Made by a program: the position numbers and the translations under genes. DNA of 64,000 nt from JBCCOW01 sp038749105 (GTDB lineage: Bacteria > Planctomycetota > Phycisphaerae > Phycisphaerales > Phycisphaeraceae): assembly GCA_038749105.1 (NCBI GenBank), contig JBCDIM010000001.1, forward strand, positions 100,757-164,756, given 5' to 3'. How positions within the stretch are numbered: position 1 is the first letter of the stretch; the number at the start of each line of letters is the position of its first letter. Positions 45,521 to 53,772 of the stretch are shown piece by piece. The notes below the pieces were generated by a model. That model had not been told where the DNA came from, made no database searches, and saw only the letters and a program-made list of their open reading frames with translations.

Positions 45521-47435
45521 AGGAGGAGGTGACTGGCAGCGGGTCCTGAAGAAAGGCTCCGGTGCTATGCTGGGCCGCCCGTCGCCGTCGATCGTCGCGG
45601 AGGCGTTCGGCCTCGTGACGGTGCCGCTTGGCTGTTTCGGCGTCGCCGTCGCCCATCAGTTGAGCCAAACGGTCGTGCAACTCCGGATCGTCCGGCACCG
45701 CAGCGATCCCGTCGGAAAGAACGATTCTCGCCCGCTCGATCTCCCCATGAGCGACCAAGGCGTTAGCCCAGTGGAAGTACGCGCCCGCCATCCTCGGGGC
45801 AGCGCGGACGATGACTTCGCAGGCGTTGGCTGCACCGGCGTAGTCACGCAGGCCGAGCCGTGCCCGCGCGTACCCGTATCGAGCGGTTATGTCGTCGGGG
45901 GACGCTATGAGCGCCAAGCCGAAACGATCCGCCGCGTCGGCGTATCGCCGCAGCGCCAGGAATCCTTCCCCCAACAGGTTGTCAAAACCTGGGCCTTCGC
46001 CACGTGAGGCCGCAGCACGGTCGAAGCGGTCTCCCGCCGATTCCAGAGCTCGGTCTCGGAGGTGGATCACCCCGTGCGCGAGGTGTAGCAGCGGGGTGTT
46101 CCAGCCCCGGGCCTCGGCTTCCTCGATGAGGGCGATCAGCGCGTCGTAGTCGCCTGCGTGTAGCAACGCTAGCCCAAGCAGCCCAGCGACCCCAAGATCG
46201 CTAGGCAACCGCTCGCGAACCTCGCGGAGACAACAGATAGCCAGATCAGTCCTGCCGGAATCAAGCAGCGAGGAGGCAAGCCGTGTGGCATTCCCATGAT
46301 ATACCTGCATCGCCTCGGGTCGCGGCCGACGCCGCGGGAAGGAGACGGGACCGGGGGACCATGCATCGATACCCGGCAGTGCATGCCCCCATGAGAGACG
46401 GGTCGGCTGATCGTGGGTGAGCTTGTCGAGGCGGATGCCCTGCTCGAGGTCCAGTGGCCGACCGGGCAGGTCCAGGCCATGTGGGAGGCCAAGGAGGCTG
46501 AGTACGGTCGGCACGACATCACTGATGTGGGCATCGATGGGGCCGTCGCCGGACGCGGGGCGAACCCCTGGGCCACCGGCAGCGAGGAAGCCGTGGCTCC
46601 GGCTACCCAGCCCGGGCCCCAGCGGCGACGCGACAAGGACGGTAACACGGGTTCCGGCCAAAACCATCAGATGCCCCAGCATCTCGTCATGCAGCCGGAG
46701 GCTCATCTCCTGTACGGCGTGATACGGGCTCGGTTCGTCGGCGGCGACACGCTGGGCCAATCGAAGCCCCGGGAAATTGATGACGGCCAGCTGTGGCTTT
46801 TCGTCAGCCAGAACGCGCGTGGCGATGGCTTGAACCGTCGCCGACTGCGCCACCGCGTCGGCGATCCGAGCGAGCCCGTTATCGAGTTCCTGATCGATCT
46901 GATCAGGCCGCGCAACAAAGGCCCGCAGCGTGTCGGCCCCGACCTGTTGGGGATGCACCCGCGTCGAGGTCAGTAGCTCGGAAAGGCTGTCCGGCCAAAG
47001 CGGGTCGTTCCACCAACCGCCTCCGTCGCCGGTCAGCGGCCCGATGGAGCGGACCGCCGCGTCCGGGACCGATGTTCCCTGGAGCGGTTCGCGTGTCGTG
47101 GTGTACGGGTACGCAATAACCGACGCGGAAAGCCCGGCGGCCTCCGCGATGTGCCACAACGCGGGGGCCTTTCGGTGCTGTCCATCGGTCGGCTCGGGTA
47201 GCCCCGACCGCGGGTTGAGCGAGAACGGGCCACACTGCCTGTGATGCAGGGCATGCCGCCCTGTCGCCAGAGTCGCACAACACATCACGGGGTGTGCGGG
47301 TGCAGGCACACGCAACCGCATCAGGCGACCAGAACAACACAGCCTTTCAAGATTGGGCACCGCTCCTGTACCGAGAGCAGATCTCACCAGCGTGAGATCA
47401 ACCCCCGGCCAGGTCAGGAGCCAAATCGAAGCCAA
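45447..47435 (-). CDS. Alkaline-phosphatase-superfamily domain plus TPR repeats, apparently without metal ligands
   Basis: 662 residues. The first 340 follow the type I phosphodiesterase / nucleotide pyrophosphatase plan: VPNLERLCCSGRL, CATLATGRHALHHRQCG (Thr at the nucleophile position), SDVVPTVLSLLGLPHGLDLPG. The opening reads LLTWPGVDL where active members have a Gly-Trp-Asp-x-x-Asp metal site, and VLVASPLGPG stands where S-D-H-G is expected. Metal ligands thus look lost. Residues about 380-600 are TPR-like helix pairs (LASSLLDSGRTDLAICCLRE, GEGFLALRRYADAADRFGLAL, ANALVAHGEIERARIVLSDG). Many planctomycetes have an active form of this architecture; its job is not known to me. A binding or scaffold role is more likely here. 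Confidence 0.7.
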   Translation of the reverse strand: MASIWLLTWPGVDLTLVRSALGTGAVPNLERLCCSGRLMRLRVPAPAHPVMCCATLATGRHALHHRQCGPFSLNPRSGLPEPTDGQHRKAPALWHIAEAAGLSASVIAYPYTTTREPLQGTSVPDAAVRSIGPLTGDGGGWWNDPLWPDSLSELLTSTRVHPQQVGADTLRAFVARPDQIDQELDNGLARIADAVAQSATVQAIATRVLADEKPQLAVINFPGLRLAQRVAADEPSPYHAVQEMSLRLHDEMLGHLMVLAGTRVTVLVASPLGPGLGSRSHGFLAAGGPGVRPASGDGPIDAHISDVVPTVLSLLGLPHGLDLPGRPLDLEQGIRLDKLTHDQPTRLSWGHALPGIDAWSPGPVSFPRRRPRPEAMQVYHGNATRLASSLLDSGRTDLAICCLREVRERLPSDLGVAGLLGLALLHAGDYDALIALIEEAEARGWNTPLLHLAHGVIHLRDRALESAGDRFDRAAASRGEGPGFDNLLGEGFLALRRYADAADRFGLALIASPDDITARYGYARARLGLRDYAGAANACEVIVRAAPRMAGAYFHWANALVAHGEIERARIVLSDGIAAVPDDPELHDRLAQLMGDGDAETAKRHRHEAERLRDDRRRRAAQHSTGAFLQDPLPVTSSFMPAAAVSAPSAPDHSAEATEAAS

Positions 47436-47470
47436 GGAAGACAGTCTCCCGTCCAGCGATACGCTGATCT

Positions 47471-48289
47471 TTAAGCCGCGCGGCGGCGCCTCGCTCCCGG
47501 ACGCCGACCCAGCAGCCCCGCGGTGAGCGCAAAGAGTGTGAACGTACCGGGCTCAGGTATGGCGAAGATGGTGATGGGGGTATCCGGGGTCGTTTCCCAG
47601 GCAAAACCGACTAGCGTGGCGGTGTACTGGTTGATCTCGCCGACGGTCGCCGCGTTATCGGTAAAAGGCGGGACGGTTTCAACGAGGCCGAGCGCGAAGA
47701 ACCCGTAGTGCGTTTCGCCGCCAAGCTCAAAGGAGACGCCGAGGTAGCCAACGCCATCTTCGAATTCAGAGAAGGTGCCTTGCACTGCTCGACCCACGAG
47801 ATATCCGGTCTGGCCGCTCTCGATGGCGAGAGTGCTCACGTCTCGGAACGTAAAGTCAGGCCCGACCGTTTCCCCCACCGCGAGGGGAAGCACTTCACGC
47901 GCATCGGCGAATGGTGGCGGATTGTTGTCTTTGAGGCTTTGCTCTTCAAGGCCTGTGTTTTCTTCGCTTCGGTTCACCACCTGAGAGTTGCTGAACCCGG
48001 TCCCCGCGAGGATCTGAACAACGCCGTTTACATCGATGCTGCTCGCACCAACCAGGGGGTTGTCATCGAAGGTGTGAATGAACTGAAACTCCGACGTGCC
48101 ATTGCCGTCAAAGTCGATCTGGATATCGTTGTCTTCAAGCTTAAAGAACAGTTGTTCTGAAACGACCGCGGCATTAGCAGCAGAAACGCCCGCGGCCGTG
48201 GCGGCACCGCCCGTTAGCGCCACAGCCGTTCGGGTTAGTGCCGAAGTGCGAGGCTTAGCATCCATTTTCTCCGTATTCTCCTTGGTCAT
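47471..48289 (-). CDS. Secreted PEP-CTERM protein
   Basis: 272 residues; a second in-frame Met eight codons on (MDAKPRTS) is also preceded by a good AAGGAGAA site. Signal region ALTRTAVALTGGAATAAGVSAANAA is followed by KLEDNDIQIDFDGNGTSEFQF, text seen in proteins that describe a D-x-D-x-N-G-x-x-x calcium-like loop. The C-terminus is IPEPG, hydrophobic helix and RRPGARRRR. It would be exosortase-sorted. The pseudopilin upstream ends at 48347, 57 bp away, on the same strand. Confidence 0.83.
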   Translation of the reverse strand: MTKENTEKMDAKPRTSALTRTAVALTGGAATAAGVSAANAAVVSEQLFFKLEDNDIQIDFDGNGTSEFQFIHTFDDNPLVGASSIDVNGVVQILAGTGFSNSQVVNRSEENTGLEEQSLKDNNPPPFADAREVLPLAVGETVGPDFTFRDVSTLAIESGQTGYLVGRAVQGTFSEFEDGVGYLGVSFELGGETHYGFFALGLVETVPPFTDNAATVGEINQYTATLVGFAWETTPDTPITIFAIPEPGTFTLFALTAGLLGRRPGARRRRAA

Positions 48290-48346
48290 CTGTTGATTCT
48301 CCGTGGGTGATCGGCTTCATTGCCGGGTTGATGATCGATCAAAGCC

Positions 48347-49294
48347 TCAAAATTTGTCATAGAAACGCGGGTCTTCGCCGTCCGAATCGAAAAAGCTCCA
48401 CAAAGTCTTTCGATAGAAGTTCGCACTGTTTGGATTCACGCTAAGGCGGTCGATAAGTTCAGGGGTTGGCCTCAGATAAGACACATGCCCGTCGCCATAC
48501 AGGACATTCGATCCGTCGTCGCCGTGCGAATATGTCACGCTGAAGTTTATGGGCATCATAAAACACCATTGCACCGCCTGACTGCTGCTCAAGGCGGTTG
48601 CGTCATCAGGAAGCAGGTGTTGGAACGACGACAGGTAAGACGGATTCTGCTTGAACAGGGCGAAATCTTTTGTTTCAACCCAGCTCTCTCGCCATTGGTG
48701 CGTACCTAGACCGGACTGGATACCCACGGCCGAACCGGTCGTTCTCAGCGCTTCAATCCCTTCGACAAACCGTTGCGCCCCGACATCCGGATCATCGACA
48801 TCAGCGACGCTGTCGAATGTCGCCGAGAGGATACTCCCGTTGATCCTGCCCGGCGACGTGCACCACAACTCGCGGGCATCGTTGAGATAGCCACCGGTAA
48901 TCAGTCGGCCCCCGTTCACCGCCTCTTGACCCGCGAATGCCCAGTACCCCAGGGTTTGGTCCCCGAACAAGATCGGTACTCCGGTCGTCAGGACGAGCGG
49001 GGTACCTCCACCACCGTTAAACCTCGCCTCGTTGGGCACTTGGTTGTCGAAGTCTTGAGCGTAGGCAGCGCGTGCGATACCAGCCTGCCTGTGAAGGCTG
49101 CCACAGGTCGCCCGGGTGGCCGCCTCTCGGCTGTTACCAAGTACCGGGAGCAATATCCCGATAAGCAGAGCCACGATCGAGATCACGACCAACAGCTCTA
49201 TCAATGTGAAGGCGAAATGGCTTGAGCGTCGTTTGGTGTGGATCACGAGACAGATGCTGTGGGGTGTGCATGGACGCAGGCCAGTGCGTTGCAC
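48347..49294 (-). CDS. Prepilin-type pseudopilin
   Basis: 315 residues as read; the leader before the prepilin site is long (28 residues), and a GTG at 49246 (VIHTKRRSSHFAFTLIELL) would give a more usual one. FAFTLIELLVVISIVALLIG is the processing site and helix, again with Ala before Phe. H-GDDGSNVLYG-DGHVSYL near the end is an H-x(10)-DG motif. Pairs with the PEP-CTERM gene behind it and is divergent from the unknown gene at 49432. Lies inside the tRNA-bounded element. Confidence 0.87.
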   Translation of the reverse strand: MQRTGLRPCTPHSICLVIHTKRRSSHFAFTLIELLVVISIVALLIGILLPVLGNSREAATRATCGSLHRQAGIARAAYAQDFDNQVPNEARFNGGGGTPLVLTTGVPILFGDQTLGYWAFAGQEAVNGGRLITGGYLNDARELWCTSPGRINGSILSATFDSVADVDDPDVGAQRFVEGIEALRTTGSAVGIQSGLGTHQWRESWVETKDFALFKQNPSYLSSFQHLLPDDATALSSSQAVQWCFMMPINFSVTYSHGDDGSNVLYGDGHVSYLRPTPELIDRLSVNPNSANFYRKTLWSFFDSDGEDPRFYDKF

Positions 49295-49431
49295 GTCGGC
49301 ATAATAGCCGTCTTTCTGCTCTGAACAATTCCAAAAATAAAATTTCTGGAAAAAATCTTCCCGACGAGTTCTCTATAGTGGGATAGTCAGGCCAAATCCG
49401 CCGCCGTTCACGCATCCGTCCCGGGTTCATC

Positions 49432-50742
49432 ATGCCTTCCACCCAGCTCCGCCGATTACCTACACGCACTTCAATCCGACGCTCCGATGGCCTTGATTTC
49501 CTTGACCGCCCCTTTAACGTCGAGGCGCGGAAGGTCATCAGCCAGCTCCAAGAGTCGGTGCGGGCCGCCATTGACGCTTTGCCAGGACCGCAGATCCTGC
49601 ATGCCACGGACCTGGCCCGAACGGCTCGGATCGACAACAAGCTCGCGTGGAAGATGCACTCATTGGCTCAGCTGCGGGACCCGTTTGAGGCCGGTCAGTT
49701 TGTTCCGGGACGTCACGGCGTCAAACTCTTCCTGGAAGGCTGCAGGCGCGCCGGGGTTAAAGCATCCAGCTGCGATCGAGTCGACCGCCACCTCGACGAG
49801 TTTATGGGCCTGATCAAGGTGCACGCGGGCAACCGCCGGGCCTTCGATATGCTGCTGGCCGGCCAATCCTCGACGGATTCCGTTCGCCGAGAACTCGCCC
49901 ACCGCAAAACGGCGTTTGAAGCCCAGAGTTACCTCTATGGCGTGATGACTCGGCTCCACCTGCAGACCTACATCCTGCTACCGACCGACGACGCCGACCG
50001 CCTTGACCTGATCGACCTGCACGCCAACGTGGACCTGCAGCGATTCCGGCCCGATGTCCCGTGGCGGATCTCGAGGATGTTTCGAGTCAACGAAGAAGAG
50101 GGCCGTATGGAAGAGGGGACAGGGCAGCCGATCGATCCGGACCACCCCGCCGATCCGACGCTGCCAGGCCTGCCGCTGATCCCGAGGTTCTGCTCGGAGC
50201 CCCTACCCGTGTGCGAACGGCTGACGAGCGCAGGCGGTGACGTGGTCTATCAACTCAAGGCGGGGCCGGTCGGGCGCACCTCCACGAACACCTGCGTGAC
50301 CGGCGAATATATGCCCCTGCAGCATGCCAGGACCGTGGCCGGAAATCAAGGCAAGGCCAAATTCTTCGTTGCCACACGCCTCCGAACGCCGTGCCAGGCC
50401 ATGGCCCTCGACCTCGTTCTGCCGACCGCATGGGTCACACAGCGCTTCAGTCCGCAAGCCTTGCTCTACAGCGACCTGTTTGGCAAAGAAAACGCCGACC
50501 GTTTCGAGTGCGATCGGTTGCCGCTCACCGAGACGGCCGAACGCTTGACCTTAACCGATGAGGCCGTGCCTTTCGATGCAATGCCTCGCTACCGCGAAAT
50601 GCTCGAGTTCGCCATTCAACCGCACGGCTTAAGCCTGGACGCACTGACGATCTTCCGCCTGCACATCCCCTACCCCACCATCCCGAGCAACGCCTATCTG
50701 CAGTACGACCTCCGCGATATTGACTGCTCATCGCTTTCCTAG
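49432..50742 (+). CDS. Hypothetical protein with N-terminal winged-helix-like region
   Basis: 436 residues, no signal peptide or membrane helix. After a short basic start come LPGPQILHATDLARTARIDNKLAWKM, which has the look of a helix-turn-helix, and a helical central part (CDRVDRHLDEFMGLIKVHAGNRRAFDMLL). The C-terminal half is beta-rich (GEYMPLQHARTVAGNQGKAKF, LVLPTAWVTQRFSPQALLYSDL). The divergent arrangement with the pseudopilin/PEP-CTERM pair, sharing a 137-bp gap, suggests a regulator for them. I do not recognise a named family; function is inference from position. Confidence 0.55.
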   Translation: MPSTQLRRLPTRTSIRRSDGLDFLDRPFNVEARKVISQLQESVRAAIDALPGPQILHATDLARTARIDNKLAWKMHSLAQLRDPFEAGQFVPGRHGVKLFLEGCRRAGVKASSCDRVDRHLDEFMGLIKVHAGNRRAFDMLLAGQSSTDSVRRELAHRKTAFEAQSYLYGVMTRLHLQTYILLPTDDADRLDLIDLHANVDLQRFRPDVPWRISRMFRVNEEEGRMEEGTGQPIDPDHPADPTLPGLPLIPRFCSEPLPVCERLTSAGGDVVYQLKAGPVGRTSTNTCVTGEYMPLQHARTVAGNQGKAKFFVATRLRTPCQAMALDLVLPTAWVTQRFSPQALLYSDLFGKENADRFECDRLPLTETAERLTLTDEAVPFDAMPRYREMLEFAIQPHGLSLDALTIFRLHIPYPTIPSNAYLQYDLRDIDCSSLS

Positions 50743-51050
50743 CCTGCTTGACCCCCACTAGCCCCGTCAACTATCCAGCAGTGCTGAAGCCCGGCTTGCA
50801 GGCATACGATAACACCCGGCAAACAGACCACGCGGGCCACCCCGTGCTTTGATAGGAATCTGACGAGAACCATAGAAATCGGCTCCAACCTCGTGTTGCA
50901 CGATGTTTGGGTCTTACAACGGCGCCGCCGATTGTTGGACTAGGGATGACCATGCGAAGGCTGGTCCGACCAAATCAAGCCATCCTCTCTCTAACTAAGA
51001 GAGGAAATGAGTCGGCCCCTGAAGGCCAATCTGAAGTGCTTTGTGGTAGT

Positions 51051-51093
51051 CGCGGGGGGCAGGATTCGAACCCGCAGCCTCCGGCGTATGAAT
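51051..51093 (-). repeat. Diverged 3' fragment of a CAT-anticodon tRNA, internal attachment remnant
   Basis: Aligned without gaps, 32 of 43 bases equal the initiator tRNA 3' part, and the same GGCTCCGGAGG flank follows as at 44093. The acceptor 3' strand would be CCCCGCG and the anticodon loop TTCATAC. The source may thus be a different Met- or Ile2-type tRNA, or a decayed copy. It lies inside the 13-kb element and marks an older junction or a fusion of two elements. Confidence 0.65.
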
Positions 51094-51444
51094 GGCTCCG
51101 GAGGATTTTTCGCCACTTCTGATGTCGAAAGCAAATTCTGTATTGTCAATGGATTACGACCGCCGACCGGGCCCTTGCACATACCACATATTCGCCATGT
51201 TTTTCAAGTGATGAGTACCAAAGTGTGTACCACTTTGAGGCGGCCATTCCGGCACCACGACATCCAAACACTCCGAAGGGCAGGAAAATAAGTCACGGGT
51301 CTCTGGCTGCCATTTTGGAGACGGTGACCAAGCGACCTCAGGGCCACTTCGACGCAAATACCTGCTTCCGCGGGGTAGCCAGGGGGTGCAGGGGGGCGGT
51401 AATGAGCACCCCCTGCGTGCTTGAAGTACGAATAGAGGTTTCTG

Positions 51445-51481
51445 AAATCGAAACCATAAGGTTGGCAAAATCGAAACCATA
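51445..51481. promoter_or_regulatory. Pair of 14-bp direct repeats before the plus-strand element genes
   Basis: AAATCGAAACCATA occurs at 51445-51458 and 51468-51481, 23 bp apart, just in front of the first gene of the replication/excision block. They may be operator or iteron-type sites for an element protein. Confidence 0.5.
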
Positions 51482-51487
51482 TTTATC

Positions 51488-51922
51488 ATGTCTCCAATGA
51501 GTGAGCGCCTCGAAATCAAACCCGTTACCGTCCCGACGGAGTGGGTGGAGTCGCTCGCAGTAGAGCGACTTGAGGACACACGGTGGTACATAGAGCGAGG
51601 AAGTCAACGGCAGTTCTTCCAGTGGCTGGGCGAGCTTCATCGGAACATGCAGAAACGGCGCGGCGGAATCCTAATTCCGCTTCAGTGGGTTCCAGGTCTG
51701 GTTGGGGTGTCGCGTACGGCAGTCCAGAAGCGAGCGAAGAGTGGTGGGCTGACGGTCTTTAGCTACGTGATTACGGAGCCGTACAGCACACTGCTTGGAG
51801 GCGTGAAAGAACGCGAGACAAAAAAGCGTTATGACCTTGTTCCCTGGAGCGAGTGCGAGCAGTGGCGAAAAATCCTCTTTGAAATTGCAGAATTTCTGCG
51901 TTCAGATGAGGAGGGGTGGTAG
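51488..51922 (+). CDS. Small element protein with helix-turn-helix-like segment
   Basis: 144 residues; the start may also be the second Met (51497). ILIPLQWVPGLVGVSRTAVQKRAKSGGL resembles a short helix-turn-helix, so a DNA-binding role is possible. The ends are helical and acidic (EIAEFLRSDEEGW). First gene of a plus-strand block with two small genes, the HUH replication gene and the excisionase-like gene. The next start lies three bases behind its stop, so they are translated together. No family recognised. Confidence 0.6.
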   Translation: MSPMSERLEIKPVTVPTEWVESLAVERLEDTRWYIERGSQRQFFQWLGELHRNMQKRRGGILIPLQWVPGLVGVSRTAVQKRAKSGGLTVFSYVITEPYSTLLGGVKERETKKRYDLVPWSECEQWRKILFEIAEFLRSDEEGW

Positions 51923-51925
51923 ACG

Positions 51926-52096
51926 ATGGATTCAAGACCGAAATTTCTGGAGTTAGCTGGCCGAGTATTCTGCGTGTTGATCGACGGGAAACGTGAGGCA
52001 GTCTGGGAAGTGAAGTGGAGCTTGAAGAAACTGAGCATGCAGCTGCAGAAGGCGGAAATTCCTGATCGCGAGCGGGTCATCGAACGACTCCGCTGA
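51926..52096 (+). CDS. 56-residue element protein
   Basis: MDSRPKFLELAGRVFCVLID, then a helical basic end (EVKWSLKKLSMQLQKAE). It begins three bases after the stop of the preceding gene, behind GAGGGGTGG, a good ribosome site. Too short to name. Conservation across related elements would settle whether it is real. Confidence 0.5.
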   Translation: MDSRPKFLELAGRVFCVLIDGKREAVWEVKWSLKKLSMQLQKAEIPDRERVIERLR

Positions 52097-52225
52097 AACT
52101 AAACCCTATCCCGCAGCCAGCGACGACCTCTACAGGTACCAGCCAGCCATGGGCCAACGGTGCGAAGCACCAGATAGGTTCTCATTGCTGTTGTCTTGTC
52201 ATTTCCGAGTGGGGCGGTGTGGAAA

Positions 52226-52468
52226 ATGCTCAAATCGGCACCTCAAGGGTGGCGTCGAATGCGGAGTGTCGGTGTACGAATGCAGGCAGACGCGAAGGGC
52301 GAGGGGATTTTCGTTGCTCTCTATGAGCTTCGTGGCAACTACGTGCAGTACATCGCCGATGGATGCGTGACATGGTGCAAATGGTGCGGTGCGGGTCCAC
52401 TGCGATCGATCCAGTGTCGCGAGGTGGATGATCTCGTCTCAAAGTTGATGAGGGGCGAGGATGATTGA
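52226..52468 (+). CDS. 80-residue element protein with Cys pair
   Basis: MLKSAPQGWRRMRSVGVRMQ, then a strand-rich part with CVTWCKWCGAGPLRSIQC, which has four Cys that could hold a metal. An alternative start lies at 52196. Its last codons overlap the start of the HUH replication gene by eight bases, a sign of coupled translation. No family recognised. Confidence 0.5.
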   Translation: MLKSAPQGWRRMRSVGVRMQADAKGEGIFVALYELRGNYVQYIADGCVTWCKWCGAGPLRSIQCREVDDLVSKLMRGEDD

Positions 52469-53549
52469 TCGTGAAGCCTTTCACGTCTCGGAAGGAGGTC
52501 CGGACGCAGGGGCGAGCGGATGCGGCGGCCCCGCCGCCGCTCCGGCCGACACTGCGGCCGGGCCTTCTAGACTTGAATCTTCCAACAATAAACGGAACCG
52601 CATCTACACCGGCCGAGTCTTCATCGTGCCGTGCCGTTGCCGCTGTCGAACCTGTCCTGATTGTGGTCCTCAAGTGGGGAGACGGGTGCGGTGGCGGCTC
52701 ATGCAAAAGCTCGATCTGTTTCCACGACCGGCCTTGTTCACACTGACCATTGATCGCCAGAACTTCAGCGGTCCGATCGACGCGTTCCTCGTCGTGACCT
52801 CCGAGGGCTATATCCGCCGGCTCATGCGGCTGCTTGAGGTTGACGCCTGGGCCTGGACGCTTGAGCTGCAAATGAATAGTGGTGATGGGTGGCCGCATTG
52901 GCACATCGTGCTGAATCTGCCGCGGGGTGGCCTCGACCTTCCACGGGCTTGGCGGCTTTGGCGGGACAAGTGGGAACTCGGCGGCCTTGACCTGCAGCGG
53001 AAGCGGACCAATGACGCGCGTCACGCCATGCTGTACGCGACCAAGTACCTCACCAAGTACCCGGAGGCGGGATTCCCGGAATGGGTACTGACGTTCGACC
53101 GCCGCATCCGCTGGGTCAGCTGCTGCCGGTCCGTGGGCCGACTTGTGGCGGATCAGGAACCCACTGCCGAGTCGTCGAAGGTGACGGCTGACCAGGCGGA
53201 GTCTCTGCCTCGCCAGCATCGCTCGCTTGCCGTCCGGATGGCTGATTGCGGGCAGACCGTGGACTTCATGCGTGAATACGACAGTGGCGACGAAACCTCG
53301 CGTGAGTTCTTCGGCCGGATGCCCCTGGATGTCTTCGAAGCGGCGGGGCGGGGCTCCCTGGAGTTTCAACCCCGGAAGCTCGATGATGGGCGGCGGTTCA
53401 TCCTCGCGGACGCAGAGAACTTTGTTGACCTGGGTAACGAGATGGCTGGTGCCGCCCACCGGCCGGCCGCACGGCTGAACACACCCCGCAGGACCCGAGA
53501 AGCCATCGAACGCCAGCGAGCAATCGTTGCCGGAAAGCGTGTGTCATGA
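52461..53549 (+). CDS. HUH-type (rolling-circle) replication initiator
   Basis: 362 residues. A Cys cluster PCRCRCRTCPDC (residues 57-68) could bind zinc. PHWHIVLNLP (H146, H148) is the HUH metal motif, and YATKYLTKY (Y192, Y196, Y200 with K195, K199) carries the catalytic Tyr and Lys. Such proteins nick one strand at an origin and start rolling-circle copying of plasmids, filamentous or microvirus-like phages and some integrative elements. In this place, between small element genes and an excisionase-like gene and within an integrase-bounded island, it probably copies the excised circle. The C-terminal 150 residues are not recognised. The stop overlaps the next start (ATGA). Confidence 0.78.
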   Translation: MIDREAFHVSEGGPDAGASGCGGPAAAPADTAAGPSRLESSNNKRNRIYTGRVFIVPCRCRCRTCPDCGPQVGRRVRWRLMQKLDLFPRPALFTLTIDRQNFSGPIDAFLVVTSEGYIRRLMRLLEVDAWAWTLELQMNSGDGWPHWHIVLNLPRGGLDLPRAWRLWRDKWELGGLDLQRKRTNDARHAMLYATKYLTKYPEAGFPEWVLTFDRRIRWVSCCRSVGRLVADQEPTAESSKVTADQAESLPRQHRSLAVRMADCGQTVDFMREYDSGDETSREFFGRMPLDVFEAAGRGSLEFQPRKLDDGRRFILADAENFVDLGNEMAGAAHRPAARLNTPRRTREAIERQRAIVAGKRVS

Positions 53550-53758
53550 GCGAGTCAGGTTCCAAACAAACGCTGCAGGACTCGCCCTTCTGTTCACCTA
53601 AAGAACTCGCCGTGCGTTGGCGGTGTTCGCGGTCGAGTGTGGATCGCATCGCACGACGGGCAGGCCTCTCGCGGGTGTGTCTGGGCGAAGGAAGAAACGG
53701 AATCGTGCGTTACCGGCGAGAGGAGGTCGAAGCCTATGAAGCAAGCCAGCAGGTCTAG
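53546..53758 (+). CDS. Excisionase-like MerR/AlpA-type DNA-binding protein
   Basis: 70 residues. FCSPKELAVRWRCSRSSVDRI is the winged helix-turn-helix of small excisionases, and GIVRYRREEVEAYEASQ the wing and last helix. These proteins bind near the attachment site and turn the integrase towards excision. Start overlaps the replication gene's stop (ATGA). Convergent with the ATPase gene, 14 bp away. Confidence 0.8.
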   Translation: MSESGSKQTLQDSPFCSPKELAVRWRCSRSSVDRIARRAGLSRVCLGEGRNGIVRYRREEVEAYEASQQV

Positions 53759-53772
53759 CGATCGGCCGAATC

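Larger units (their letters stand above)
50743..51487. other. Gene-free stretch with an internal attachment-site remnant
   Basis: 745 bp. Holds the diverged tRNA fragment at 51051-51093, the element-end-like sequence 51094-51240 and the direct repeats before 51488. The part 50743-51040 shows no credible gene. Confidence 0.5.
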
